41,319 bases of DNA from Opitutia bacterium (GCA_003566375.1 PXDN01000113.1:1-41319), one strand, 5' to 3'. Numbered from the stretch's first letter, positions 8,656-17,627 are shown. Notes: generated by a model from the letters alone, not told the origin. Program-made: numbers and translations.

Positions 8656-9342
8656 TTAGCCGTTTTTGCGTCGCCGCCAAATCAACAAGCCCCCCGCCGC
8701 CAAACCAAAGACCAGTCCGATGACACCGGGCTCCGGGATCACGGTGCCAGTGAATTGGACTTCATCCAGCATGTGCCAGGCGGAACGGTTTTCACCCCAT
8801 TCGGTGCCCGGACCCTGCCGGAAATCGAGACGCACGAAGGAGGCGGTGTGGCCGGTCAAGTCGATTTCCAGCAATCGCGAGAAAACCGCGAAACCTTCGG
8901 GATGATTCGAACCGTCAAATCCGGTGTAAGCCTGGGCCGGGCCGAAGTTCACGCCGTCCGGACTAAAAGAAACCCAAACTTCTTCGGGAGCTCTCACTCC
9001 GGCTCCCGGCCAAAGGGCATAGCTGATCTCCACCGAAGTCAGATCGTACACATCGCCCAGCGAGAAATCGATGGTGGGATGCGGCGTGCCGGGATCGGCC
9101 GGATTTTGAATCCAGCCGACCACGAAATCCGCGAACCCCGTGCTGGTGGAGGACGGGGGCACCCGGACTCCGTCGGTAAGCTTGGTCAGGTCGTTGTCCG
9201 GATAGCTGGTGCTGGGGGCTTTGTCGAAGGTGTAGGCGACCCCGTTGATCACGGCGGCGCCGGCCGGAACTCCGGTCAGCGCGAGAGCGAGCAGGGCGGC
9301 GGTAAACCCCCCGGCGAATCGTTTGAGGATGGATGTTTGCAT
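8656..9342 (-). CDS. Secreted discoidin-like protein with PEP-CTERM sorting signal
   Basis: The 228-residue product has a signal peptide (MQTSILKRFAGGFTAALLALALTGVPAGAA). A beta-rich F5/8 type C (discoidin)-like domain of about 165 residues follows, containing DLTKLTDGV, GWIQNPADPG, GVRAPEEVWVSFSPDG and VRLDFRQGPG. The C-terminus is a textbook PEP-CTERM tail: PEPG, a hydrophobic helix (VIGLVFGLAAGGLLIW) and RRRK. This implies export, then processing and anchoring or release by an exosortase not seen in this window. The domain is a close paralogue of the next gene upstream. Sugar binding is the usual role of this fold and is inferred. A TTG 21 nt further upstream (9363) is an alternative start. 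Confidence 0.88.
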   Translation of the reverse strand: MQTSILKRFAGGFTAALLALALTGVPAGAAVINGVAYTFDKAPSTSYPDNDLTKLTDGVRVPPSSTSTGFADFVVGWIQNPADPGTPHPTIDFSLGDVYDLTSVEISYALWPGAGVRAPEEVWVSFSPDGVNFGPAQAYTGFDGSNHPEGFAVFSRLLEIDLTGHTASFVRLDFRQGPGTEWGENRSAWHMLDEVQFTGTVIPEPGVIGLVFGLAAGGLLIWRRRKNG

Positions 9343-9415
9343 GGTGTTGTTGGTTGGTTTCAATGATGTTGAGTTTAATGATTGCGGATCGAAAGGTTGT
9401 TGGCCGCGAGATGCT

Positions 9416-10243
9416 TCATGGGGTGGTCATCACCCGGAAGAAGCCGCGTCCCTCGGTTTTAATCGACCGGAAAAGGCGGTAATCCCCGCCGTTCCCCAGA
9501 ATCGGATCTCCCCAGTTTTCCCATTCGGCTAAATCCGGAGAGGTTTGGATTTGGTAAACGCGGCCCATCTCGGTCGGAAATTCCAATTCGACCGCCTGGT
9601 GCAGGGAAGCCGCGGTAGGGTTGTCCAGATTGTCAATGGCGGTTCCGGTGAACGAAACCTCGTCCAACCAATGCCAGGAAGAGCGGTTGGGTCCCCATGT
9701 TTCTCCCGGCCCTTGCCGGAAATCGAGTTTCACCTGGCGGGCCGGTTTGCTGTTGAGATCGATGTCGAGGGAGCGGGTGTACATGGTGAACCCGGCATCA
9801 TGATTGCTCCCGTCGAATCCGGTGTGGATTTCTTCCAACAAAAACTCCACCCCGTCGAAACTGACCGAGACCCGGACTTCATGCGGCGCGCGCACCCCGG
9901 CATCGGGCCACAGGACGTAGTTGATTCGCACCGAGTCCAAGTAATGGCCTTCGCCCAAATCAAAAACGATGGCGGGCAGGGGCTTTTCCGGATCGGCCGG
10001 GTTTTGCAGCCACCCAACCTCGGCGCCCAGAGGAGAAGGCTGGCCGGAACTCCAATAGGAATCCGGCACGGTGACGCCGTCAGTCAGTTTGGTGAGATCG
10101 GGATCATCACGGTTAACATTCGGCGCGGTGAGATAGTGGTAGGAGACCACTTCCACCGGAGAAGATGCATGAGCCGGGGCGGCGGCCAGGGCCATGACGA
10201 GAAGCGAAACGGAGGAGAGACGGATCAGGGATCTGAGTTTCAT
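9416..10243 (-). CDS. Secreted discoidin-like paralogue with a C-terminal FFRV-type domain
   Basis: The 275-residue product starts MKLRSLIRLSSVSLLVMALAAAPAHA, a clear signal peptide. Its discoidin-like domain (about residues 30-205) matches the neighbouring PEP-CTERM protein nearly block for block (DLTKLTDGV, GWLQNPADPE, GVRAPHEVRVSVSFDG, HTGFDGSNH, LDFRQGPG, LDEVSFTG). In place of a PEP-CTERM tail it carries a beta-domain ending YQIQTSPDLAEWENWG...GRGFFRV, a C-terminal module I associate with secreted Verrucomicrobia proteins. A start 30 nt upstream (10273) would place ten polar residues before the signal peptide and is less likely. The two paralogues probably bind related glycans at the cell surface. 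Confidence 0.85.
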   Translation of the reverse strand: MKLRSLIRLSSVSLLVMALAAAPAHASSPVEVVSYHYLTAPNVNRDDPDLTKLTDGVTVPDSYWSSGQPSPLGAEVGWLQNPADPEKPLPAIVFDLGEGHYLDSVRINYVLWPDAGVRAPHEVRVSVSFDGVEFLLEEIHTGFDGSNHDAGFTMYTRSLDIDLNSKPARQVKLDFRQGPGETWGPNRSSWHWLDEVSFTGTAIDNLDNPTAASLHQAVELEFPTEMGRVYQIQTSPDLAEWENWGDPILGNGGDYRLFRSIKTEGRGFFRVMTTP

Positions 10244-10468
10244 AAAGAGGTCTGATGAAATGTCTTTTTCCATGCCGGCCCTCCATGGGCAGGCTTACGG
10301 GTGGCATCATAACAAAGCATGATGGGTTAAACAAATACCCAAACGACGGTTGTTTTTAACAAAAACGGCTTTCCCCTTGCGGCCATCCGGCTCCGCGCGG
10401 AAGGAAATAAGCCGCGGGACAAATCCGACGACCGGGTTTGTGGTCCGTTTGCTCAGTAACGTCATCGT
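10244..10468. promoter_or_regulatory. Divergent promoter region between discoidin-like gene and heparinase-family gene
   Basis: This 225-nt interval separates two divergent genes and should hold both promoters. It contains a 6-bp inverted repeat (CATCAT at 10305-10310 with ATGATG at 10319-10324) and a TTGTT-ttt-AACAA dyad near 10349-10361. No standard -35/-10 pair stands out, and I cannot name a regulator. Confidence 0.4.
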
Positions 10469-12679
10469 ATGAAAACCGCGCTGCCCGCCATCACTGCCAT
10501 TTGCGGCTTTGCCGCAGTCGCCATCGCTTCACCCGATTCCAGATGGGAGGAGTTTTCCCTGGATCCTTTGCATTGGATTTATCCGGAAAATACCGCTTTG
10601 GCCAACCCACCGTTTTTGCATTGGCATCCCCATCAAGGGGCCGTTCGTTATATCCTGCGCTTGCGGGGGAGTGGGACTGAAAACGAATGGGAGAGCCCAT
10701 GGAATTTTTACCTCCCGTCTGAGATTCTGCCCCCGGGTGACTATCGCGTCGAGGTGCGGGCCTTGGATGGACAAGGGGGAAAACTGGGCATTTCCCGCCA
10801 TTCTTTCACCGTGCCAGACGGGGCGGTGGCTTTTCCGGTATCGCTAAACCGGTTCGCCCTTGAACCGGGAACCGCCTTTGTGATCGATTCCGCCCAACTG
10901 GAAAAATTGCGGTCCGGCGCGGGCGGGCGGGCCGTTTACCGCGACCGGTTGCTGGAACTGGCCGGACGCGGCATTCCCGATGATCTGCTCCGTGCGAAGG
11001 AGCCTCCGCTATATCCGGACGGAGTCTGGAACCACGGTTTGTGGGAAGCCAAAAACAGCTTGGCCTATCGCATGGAGGACGGCATCACCCAACAGGCGCT
11101 GGCCTTTCGATTGACTGGTGAAAAAAGCCATTTGAACGCGGCGGTGGCGCTGATGCGGCAGGTCGCCTCCTGGCCGGCCACCGGGTCAACCGGAGTATGG
11201 GAAAGCGATCACGCCGCCCAGTCCCTTTTGCGGGCCTTGTCGGTGGGACACAATCTGCTGGAGGATCAATTGTCAGCCGCGGATGGGGCAAAAATCCGGG
11301 AAGCCATTTTGGGACGCGGGCGGGACATGCACGCCTTTTTGAATCCCTTTGTCGGTAAGCGCACCTCGGCCGGGATGATGAACGATCCCGACAATAATCA
11401 CCCCTGGTTCTGTGCCTCGGCCCTGGCCCAAGCCGGTCTGGCCCTTGCCGGACGGGAACCGGAGGCGGAAAGCTGGATCGCCTTCTCCTCGCAACTGTTT
11501 GCCGGAGTATTTCTGCCCCGCGGAGACCGGCATGGGGGCTGGCACGAGGGGATCGATTACTGGTCCTACACCCTCTTTTTTGTCTGCCAGTTCGCCGATG
11601 CGATGCGAACCGGAGCGGGTGTCGATTTTTACCGGCATCCCTGGCTGCGCAACACCGGCGGGTTCAAAGTCCTCACCCATCCGCCCGCCGGGGCGCACGT
11701 CCCGTTCGGCAACTGCCGTCACGCTCCTCCCGGCACTTTTGACAAACTGGTCATGAAGCGGTTTGCCTCGGTTTACCGTGACCCGGTTCTCTGGCGCTAC
11801 GTGGACGCGCTTTCGGTGGATATTACCCACGGACGGGAACTGGTTTTCGCTTGCCTGTGGGCCGGGCGCGACGGATACGATCCGGCCACCGCCACGACAC
11901 TTCCCCGGTATCAACATTATGAGGACATGGGCTGGGTGGTGGCCAACCGGGACCCTTTCGACGCCGGGAATCAGGTGGTTTTTGCCTTCCGCAGCGGACC
12001 CTTCGGGGGGCGGGCCTTTGGTCACGGTCATGCCGATCAAAACCATTTCATTTGGACCGCCGGTGGCGAAAAACTGATCTGGGACACCGGTTACTATGAT
12101 GGGTATTTAACTCCGCACAACCGTGAGTTCGCGGTAACCAGCGCCGCCCACAACACCCTGCTGGTGGACGGATCAGGGCAGAGTGTGCATACCGCGGGGG
12201 CCGACGGGCGCATACTTTCCCACGAACTCGAGGGGGATATCCTTCGGATAAGGGGAGATGCCTCCAACCCGGTTATTTATGGCGGACGGCTGGAACGGTT
12301 CATCCGCGCCATTAAGTTTGAGGATTGGCGGCGCTTGCGGATTGAAGATGACATCGTCGCCACCGCGCCAGCCCGGATTTCGTGGTTGTTGCAAAGCAAT
12401 TATCCCATCGATTTCGATCCCGACTCCGGCGGAATTGTGATTGAGGGAGACCGTCACTCTGTGCGGGGAACGTTCCGAACGGGCGGCGTGGCGGTCATTG
12501 GTGAGTTGCGGCACGGCTTTCCGGTCCCGCCTGACCGGACCCGGAGCAGGGGGCTCGAATGGCCCGACCAGTATCACTTGGAAATTCGAACGGTGGAGCC
12601 GGTTTCGACTTGGAGACCCGTGGTCGAATTCGAACTGAGCGGTCCGGTTGTGGACGCGATAGAGGCCGACAATCCTTGA
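10469..12679 (+). CDS. Secreted heparinase II/III-family polysaccharide lyase or related enzyme
   Basis: The 736-residue product has a signal peptide (MKTALPAITAICGFAAVAIA). A beta-sandwich stretch of about 100 residues (LHWHPHQGAVRYILRL, as in DUF4962-type modules) follows. Next is an alpha/alpha-toroid region (about 130-400) with NDPDNNHPWF and EGIDYWSYTLFF (Tyr364 and Tyr367). The C-terminal beta-sandwich carries the heparinase II/III signature, FGHGHADQNHF (His519, His521 and His526), then WDTGYYDGY and AHNTLLVDGSGQ. These His and Tyr residues match the metal and catalytic positions of family members that cleave uronic-acid polymers such as heparan sulfate or alginate. The true substrate cannot be told. 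It is divergent from the discoidin-like genes and likely acts in the same polysaccharide locus. Confidence 0.9.
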   Translation: MKTALPAITAICGFAAVAIASPDSRWEEFSLDPLHWIYPENTALANPPFLHWHPHQGAVRYILRLRGSGTENEWESPWNFYLPSEILPPGDYRVEVRALDGQGGKLGISRHSFTVPDGAVAFPVSLNRFALEPGTAFVIDSAQLEKLRSGAGGRAVYRDRLLELAGRGIPDDLLRAKEPPLYPDGVWNHGLWEAKNSLAYRMEDGITQQALAFRLTGEKSHLNAAVALMRQVASWPATGSTGVWESDHAAQSLLRALSVGHNLLEDQLSAADGAKIREAILGRGRDMHAFLNPFVGKRTSAGMMNDPDNNHPWFCASALAQAGLALAGREPEAESWIAFSSQLFAGVFLPRGDRHGGWHEGIDYWSYTLFFVCQFADAMRTGAGVDFYRHPWLRNTGGFKVLTHPPAGAHVPFGNCRHAPPGTFDKLVMKRFASVYRDPVLWRYVDALSVDITHGRELVFACLWAGRDGYDPATATTLPRYQHYEDMGWVVANRDPFDAGNQVVFAFRSGPFGGRAFGHGHADQNHFIWTAGGEKLIWDTGYYDGYLTPHNREFAVTSAAHNTLLVDGSGQSVHTAGADGRILSHELEGDILRIRGDASNPVIYGGRLERFIRAIKFEDWRRLRIEDDIVATAPARISWLLQSNYPIDFDPDSGGIVIEGDRHSVRGTFRTGGVAVIGELRHGFPVPPDRTRSRGLEWPDQYHLEIRTVEPVSTWRPVVEFELSGPVVDAIEADNP

Positions 12680-12819
12680 AAAACAAGACCAGGTTGATCA
12701 CTGCCCGAAAGTTGAGTCACGCCCCGGCATGCCCGGCCGATCCGTTCAAGCGTTTTAAGGTGGAGCCTCCCGCCTGACTGGCGTGGCCCTCCGCGTCGTC
12801 CGCTTCCGCGGGAGCGGAT

Positions 12820-13674
12820 TTACCCCAGGGTGGCGTAATCGATGGTGGTGAGGCGTTGCTGTTTCACCCCGAGGCGGGGAATGCAGGCGATGAGCGCCTT
12901 GGTGTAGGGGTGTTGCGGGTTGCGCAGGACCGATTGCGTTTCGCCGGCCTCGACGATTTTGCCCCGGAACATCACCACCACTTTTTCAGCGAAGCCGTTC
13001 ACGATGCCGAAATTGTGGGTGATCATCAGAACCGACATGCCGAGTTTGGTTTTGAGTTCCTTCAACAGGTCCATGATCTGGGCCTGGATGGTGACGTCGA
13101 GGGCGGTGGTCGGCTCGTCGGCGACGAGAAGCTTCGGATGGCAGGCGAGGGCCATGGCGATCATCACGCGCTGTTGCATGCCGCCGCTCAACTGGTGGGG
13201 ATAATCCTTGTGACGCTTGTCCGGGTCACGGATTTTCACCAGATCGAGGGCGCGGATGACTTCGGCGGTCACGTCGTTTACTTCCGGACGGTGGAGTTTG
13301 ACCGCCTCGGCGATTTGGTTGCCGACGGTGAAGACCGGATTGAGGGAAGTGGAGGGTTCCTGAAAGATGTAGGCGATCTCCTTGCCGCGGAAGCGGCGCA
13401 GCTCCCGCTGGCGGAGCTGGAGCAGGTCGAGCCCCTCGAAGAAAATGTTGCCGCCCACCCGGCAAACCGGCGGGGGCGGGAGCAGTTGGGTCATGGCGAG
13501 GGCGGTCACGCTTTTGCCGCTGCCGCTTTCACCGACCACCGCGAGGGTTTCCCCTTTTTCGATCGCGAAGGAGATGTTGTCCACCGCTTTCATGGCGCCG
13601 TCGCGCCCGTGAAAGGTGATTTCCAAATTGCGGACGTCGAGCAACGGTTGGGAGGATGCGGGTTCCGGTTTCAT
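12820..13674 (-). CDS. Peptide-type ABC importer ATPase (OppD/DppD-like)
   Basis: This is a cytoplasmic ATPase energising import of oligopeptides, nickel or related solutes. The 284-residue product has the Walker A motif GESGSGKS (about residues 48-55), a Q-loop IFQEPSTSLNP, the signature LSGGMQQR, Walker B LLVADEPTTALDVT and the switch His in MITHNFG. OppD proteins are usually 310-335 residues. This one stops soon after HPYTKALIACIPRLG, so the C-terminal peptide-transporter extension with its Cys cluster is short or missing. The ATG overlaps the stop of the upstream permease by 4 nt (ATGA), which indicates coupling. No OppF-type partner lies in the window, so the ATPase may work as a homodimer or with a distant subunit. 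Confidence 0.93.
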   Translation of the reverse strand: MKPEPASSQPLLDVRNLEITFHGRDGAMKAVDNISFAIEKGETLAVVGESGSGKSVTALAMTQLLPPPPVCRVGGNIFFEGLDLLQLRQRELRRFRGKEIAYIFQEPSTSLNPVFTVGNQIAEAVKLHRPEVNDVTAEVIRALDLVKIRDPDKRHKDYPHQLSGGMQQRVMIAMALACHPKLLVADEPTTALDVTIQAQIMDLLKELKTKLGMSVLMITHNFGIVNGFAEKVVVMFRGKIVEAGETQSVLRNPQHPYTKALIACIPRLGVKQQRLTTIDYATLG

Positions 13675-14717
13675 CGGCTTTGCACTTTCATTTTGGGATC
13701 GACGATGTCGCGCAACACGTCCCCAAGAACGTTGTAGGCGATGACGGTGACGAAGATGGCGGCACCGGGAATGAGCAGCCACCAGAGGTTCATCATGAAA
13801 ACTTTTGAATCCTGGGCCTGGGAGAGCATGAGCCCCCAGGAGGCGGAGGGTTCCTGAATGCCGAGCCCGAGAAAGCTCAGGGCGGCCTCGCCGAGGATGT
13901 AGGCGGGGATGCTAAGGGTGGCGGCCACGATCAGGTAGCTGAAGGTGTTGGGGAGGATGTGGCGGGTGAGGATCTTCCACGTCGATTGGCCAAGCACCTC
14001 CGCCGCGAGCACAAACTGGCGCTGGCGCAGCGAGAGGGACATGCCGCGGATGATGCGGGCGGTGGCGGCCCAGCCGATGAAGGCGAGGATGATCACGATA
14101 AGCAGATACATCTGATCCGATGGAACATGGGCGGCGAAGGCCGAGCGGAGGGCCAGCAGCAGGTAGAGCCCGGGAATGGCCATGAGCAGCTCAACCAGCC
14201 GCATGGCGGCGTTGTCCACCCAGCCGCCGAAATAGCCGGCCAGGGAGCCGATCAAAAAGCCGAAGGTCATGGTGATGGTGATGCCGATGAGGCCGATGCT
14301 GAGGGAAATTTGCGCTCCGTAAAGCAGACGGGAAAAGACGTCCCGCCCGGTGGAGTCGCTGCCGAGCAGGTAAATCCTCTCGGGGGCCTCCACCAGGAAG
14401 AGGTGCCGGTCCCACGGAATGAGACCGAGAATTTTGTATTCAAATCCCCTGGCGAAAAAACGGATCGGCGCGGCCCCGCCGGGAATCGGTTCATAAACGG
14501 TTGGATCGACCTGTTCGTAAACTTTCACTTGCAGCCGGCCGTCCTGCCACGTCAGCCCGGTGGGCGGGTGGTAGGTTTTTTGCAATTGCTGGGTTTGGGT
14601 CTGATAGGGGGCGATGAAGGGGGCGAAGATGGCCACCAGGTAGAGCACCCCTAGGGTGATCATCGCGGCGAGGCCGAGCGGGCGGCGGGCTGCTTGGATG
14701 AAAAGGTTTTCCTTCAT
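13671..14717 (-). CDS. Peptide-type ABC importer permease (OppC/DppC-like)
   Basis: The 348-residue inner-membrane permease starts MKENLFIQAARRPLGLAAM, with the first helix at about residues 14-35. Between this helix and the conserved segment LLGSDSTGRDVFSRLLYGAQ lies a periplasmic stretch of roughly 85 residues (TYHPPTGLTW...FLVEAPERIYL). That is longer than in typical OppC. The permease core contains the EAA-type loop (VLAAEVLGQSTWKILTRHILPN) that contacts the ATPase. It lies 25 nt downstream of the OppB-like gene and overlaps the ATPase gene. Confidence 0.92.
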   Translation of the reverse strand: MKENLFIQAARRPLGLAAMITLGVLYLVAIFAPFIAPYQTQTQQLQKTYHPPTGLTWQDGRLQVKVYEQVDPTVYEPIPGGAAPIRFFARGFEYKILGLIPWDRHLFLVEAPERIYLLGSDSTGRDVFSRLLYGAQISLSIGLIGITITMTFGFLIGSLAGYFGGWVDNAAMRLVELLMAIPGLYLLLALRSAFAAHVPSDQMYLLIVIILAFIGWAATARIIRGMSLSLRQRQFVLAAEVLGQSTWKILTRHILPNTFSYLIVAATLSIPAYILGEAALSFLGLGIQEPSASWGLMLSQAQDSKVFMMNLWWLLIPGAAIFVTVIAYNVLGDVLRDIVDPKMKVQSR

Positions 14718-14742
14718 GACGGTCGGGAATTCGGGCGGTTCA

Positions 14743-15759
14743 TCAATGGAGGCGGATGCGCGGGTCGGCCTTGGCGAGAAGGATATCGGCGAGCAGGTTG
14801 CCGATGATCAGCATCACGCTGCTCATGACAACGGCCCCCATGACGACAAACTGGTCCTGGCGCAAGAAGGCCTGGAAAACCAGTTGGCCGAGGCCCGGGT
14901 AGTTCATGACGTTTTCCACCAGCAGGGCGCCGCTCAACAAACCCGAAAAGGCGAAACCAAGCATGCTGATCAGCGGGTTGATGGCGTTGCGGAAAACGTG
15001 GCGGAACATCACCCAGCCCTCCGGAACCCCTTTGGCGCGCGCGGCGGTCACGAATTCCGCCCGCAGGTAGTCGAGGAAATGCGAGCGCATGATGCGCATC
15101 AGGCTGGCGATCCCGCCCACGCCCAACACGAATGCCGGCAGAATCAAGTGATAGGCGATGTCGGCCGCGCGGGCCGGAAAGGACATGAATTCATGATCCA
15201 GGGAAGTGAACCCTCCCACGGGAAACCATCCGGTTTGGGCGGCGAAAAAAACGGCGATGAGGGCAAGGAAAAACTCGGGAATGGAGAGGGCCGCGTAGGC
15301 GAGGATGGAGGTGAGGCGGTCGAAAATGGAATCTTTGTAGATGGCGGCCAACACCCCGAGAGGAATGGCCACGCACCAGGCGAAGGCCAGAGCGGACAGG
15401 GAAAGGAGGACGGTGGCGGGAATCCGTTGGGCGAGCAGCTCCGTCACCTCCACCCGGTAGGTCCAGGAATAGCCGAAGTTGACCTGAAATCCGATCCGTT
15501 GCCACCAGCGTTCGGCCTCCCCGTCGTAGTGCAGCGGAAAGATGTTGCCGAGCCAGAGGAGGTATTGGGCGATCGGCCCGCGGTCGAGGCCGAACTCTTG
15601 TTCGAGGCGCTCGATGTAGCGTTCGTCCACGTCGGGCTGGGCCCGGATCGGGGTCAGGAAATCGTCGGGGGTGAGACTCATCAGCACAAACACCATGAAG
15701 GTGATCCCGAGAAGCATCGGAACAAGGGCGATGAATCGTTTGAGAATGTAGGTTTTCAT
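14743..15759 (-). CDS. Peptide-type ABC importer permease (OppB/DppB-like)
   Basis: The 338-residue inner-membrane permease starts MKTYILKRFIALVPMLLGIT, the usual N-terminus of this family. The conserved core includes LTPDDFLTPIR, the cytoplasmic loop TAARAKGVPEGWVMFRHVFRN and the C-terminal GALLVENVMNYPGLGQL with FVVMGAVVMSSVMLI. Between the SBP-docking helix and the core there is an extra stretch (LHYDGEAERWWQRIGFQ) compared with standard OppB. It starts 7 nt after the stop of the substrate-binding protein gene. Longer in-frame starts run into that gene and are rejected. Both permeases of this system carry periplasmic insertions, which may mark a distinct subfamily. Confidence 0.92.
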   Translation of the reverse strand: MKTYILKRFIALVPMLLGITFMVFVLMSLTPDDFLTPIRAQPDVDERYIERLEQEFGLDRGPIAQYLLWLGNIFPLHYDGEAERWWQRIGFQVNFGYSWTYRVEVTELLAQRIPATVLLSLSALAFAWCVAIPLGVLAAIYKDSIFDRLTSILAYAALSIPEFFLALIAVFFAAQTGWFPVGGFTSLDHEFMSFPARAADIAYHLILPAFVLGVGGIASLMRIMRSHFLDYLRAEFVTAARAKGVPEGWVMFRHVFRNAINPLISMLGFAFSGLLSGALLVENVMNYPGLGQLVFQAFLRQDQFVVMGAVVMSSVMLIIGNLLADILLAKADPRIRLH

Positions 15760-15766
15760 CGGAGGT

Positions 15767-17551
15767 TCAGGGCGCCCAAATTTCGTCGATATTCCAGACG
15801 ACCGATCCCATGGTCGGAATTTCCACGTTGTTCCAGCGGTTTTTGAGTCCGGCGTAGGCGTTGGGGGTAACAAGATAAATGAAGGGCACCTGCTCGCTCA
15901 TGATTTGCTGGACCTCGGCCCAGGCGGCGAAACGCTCTTCGAAATCGAGGGTTTTCAATTGCCGCAGCATCAACTCGTCGATGCGGGCCTCCCACTCGGT
16001 GGCGGGTTGTTCCTGGCTCGGGTGCCACTGGTGGAGGCGCCCCCGGCTGTGGTAGATCGACATGCCTCCGGAGGGATCGATGCCGCCGGTGAAACCGAGC
16101 ATGCCGGCTTCGTAATCGAAAGAGGATTGGATTTTGGTGACCACGGTGCCGAAGTCGAGAAACTGGACTTGGACGTTGATGCCGAGTTCCTGCATGTTTT
16201 CCCGGAAGACCATCGACATGGCGGTGCGGATCGGGTTTTCGTGGTTGGTGATCAGGCTGAACGTCACCCGGTTTCCCTCCTTGTCATGCAATCGCCCGCG
16301 CGCGTCCCAATCGAAACCGGCTTCCCGCAGGAGTTCCCGGGAACGGGCGAGATCAAGTGGATACTGTTTCACGTCGGGATTGAACCAGCGGGTGTTGGCC
16401 GGACTTTCCGGCCCCCAGAGAGGCGTGCCCCGGTTGAACAGCACCCCCTCGATGATGCCGTCGCGGTCGATGCCGTGGGAAATGGCCTGGCGGAAACGCT
16501 GATCGGTGAACCAAGCCAGTTTGTGGGGTTCCACGTAAGGCTTGCCGTTCGCGTCACTGCCCGGGTGTTGGTTGAACCAGATGAAACTGGTCCCGGTCGA
16601 GGGGCCGCGGTCATGGATGGTGAAATCGTGGCGTTCGGCGGTGCGCTCGACCCAAATAATATTGTCGGGAGTGATTGCCTCCACGTCGGTCTCCCCATTG
16701 GCGAAGCGGGCCATGGCGGAGTTCTGGTCGCTCACGAATGTCATGACCAGAAAATCGGTGTAGGGAAGGCGCTGCCCGGCTTCGTCGGCCCGCCAGTAAT
16801 GGGGATTGGCTTCGAAAACCGCCCGCTCGCCAACCCGGAACGACCGCAGCCGGTAGGGGCCGGTGCCGATGATCTCCCGCGGGGTTCGCTGGGCGGTGCC
16901 GATGCTCCACTGGCGCAGCAGGGAGCCGTCTTCAAAGGCGTCGATGAGTTTGTGGCGCGGCAGGATTTCCCGGCTCATGTAGAGCAGGAACGGGGCGAAA
17001 ACCTCCGGGGTGGTGATCCGCACGGTGTGCTCGTCGATCTTTTCCACTTCGAACGGTTCGCCGTCCACCGACAAATCGTAGGCGCCGCGGTTGGGGTACC
17101 GTTCATCGTAGATTGCTTGGAAAGTGAACACCACGTCCCCGGCGGTGAAGGGATGGCCGTCGCTCCAAAGCACGCCCCGGCGAAGGTGAAAGATGAAGGT
17201 TTTTTGATCTTCGGAAATCTCCCACGAGCGGGCGAGCCCCGGCACGACCTCTTCCCGCACCGGGTCGTAGCGGGTCAAGCCGTCCATCAACAGGGCGATG
17301 GCCTCGCTGGAGGGCGCGTCCTCGGCCACCAGTTTGTTGAAGGTGTTGGGCGCTCCCGGCGAACTTTGCACGAAAACACTGCCCGGCTTGCCCGGCGCGG
17401 AGACCGAACGGTCCGCGTCCTCCGGGATGGGATGGACCTCCCGCTCCAAAGTGATCTTGCCACCGCAACCGGTCAACACGACCGCCGCGGCCATCACGAT
17501 TCCCATCAAACTGTCACGTTTTGAAAAATTCACCGGGTAAAGGAAGGCCAT
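15767..17551 (-). CDS. ABC importer solute-binding lipoprotein, family 5 (OppA/DppA-like)
   Basis: The 594-residue product begins MAFLYPVNFSKRDSLMGIV with a lipobox ending VVLTGC near residue 29, so it is a lipid-anchored periplasmic receptor. The mature domain has the family-5 layout: FNKLVAEDAPSSEAI, the LVAGLA-like VVPGLARSWEISEDQKTFIFHLR block, FTAGDVVFTFQAIYD, and a C-terminal half with FRQAISHGIDRDGI and RELLREAGFDW. Ligands of this family include peptides, nickel and oligosaccharides, so the substrate is open. Upstream on the same strand, 76 nt away, is the solenoid/beta-lactamase fusion gene. Another in-frame start 30 nt upstream (17581) adds ten residues. Confidence 0.92.
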   Translation of the reverse strand: MAFLYPVNFSKRDSLMGIVMAAAVVLTGCGGKITLEREVHPIPEDADRSVSAPGKPGSVFVQSSPGAPNTFNKLVAEDAPSSEAIALLMDGLTRYDPVREEVVPGLARSWEISEDQKTFIFHLRRGVLWSDGHPFTAGDVVFTFQAIYDERYPNRGAYDLSVDGEPFEVEKIDEHTVRITTPEVFAPFLLYMSREILPRHKLIDAFEDGSLLRQWSIGTAQRTPREIIGTGPYRLRSFRVGERAVFEANPHYWRADEAGQRLPYTDFLVMTFVSDQNSAMARFANGETDVEAITPDNIIWVERTAERHDFTIHDRGPSTGTSFIWFNQHPGSDANGKPYVEPHKLAWFTDQRFRQAISHGIDRDGIIEGVLFNRGTPLWGPESPANTRWFNPDVKQYPLDLARSRELLREAGFDWDARGRLHDKEGNRVTFSLITNHENPIRTAMSMVFRENMQELGINVQVQFLDFGTVVTKIQSSFDYEAGMLGFTGGIDPSGGMSIYHSRGRLHQWHPSQEQPATEWEARIDELMLRQLKTLDFEERFAAWAEVQQIMSEQVPFIYLVTPNAYAGLKNRWNNVEIPTMGSVVWNIDEIWAP

Positions 17552-17627
17552 GTTGCTAAAGTCGCAACTCCGCTCTGGCAACAGGGAAGTTGCATGCCCC
17601 GGTTTCCCGTTGCCGGACCCGGGTCAT

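Noticed and set aside
12799-12818. 6-bp hairpin between the convergent heparinase and ABC ATPase genes
   Set aside because: The stem is short and only TTT follows on the plus strand. It is too weak to call as a terminator.
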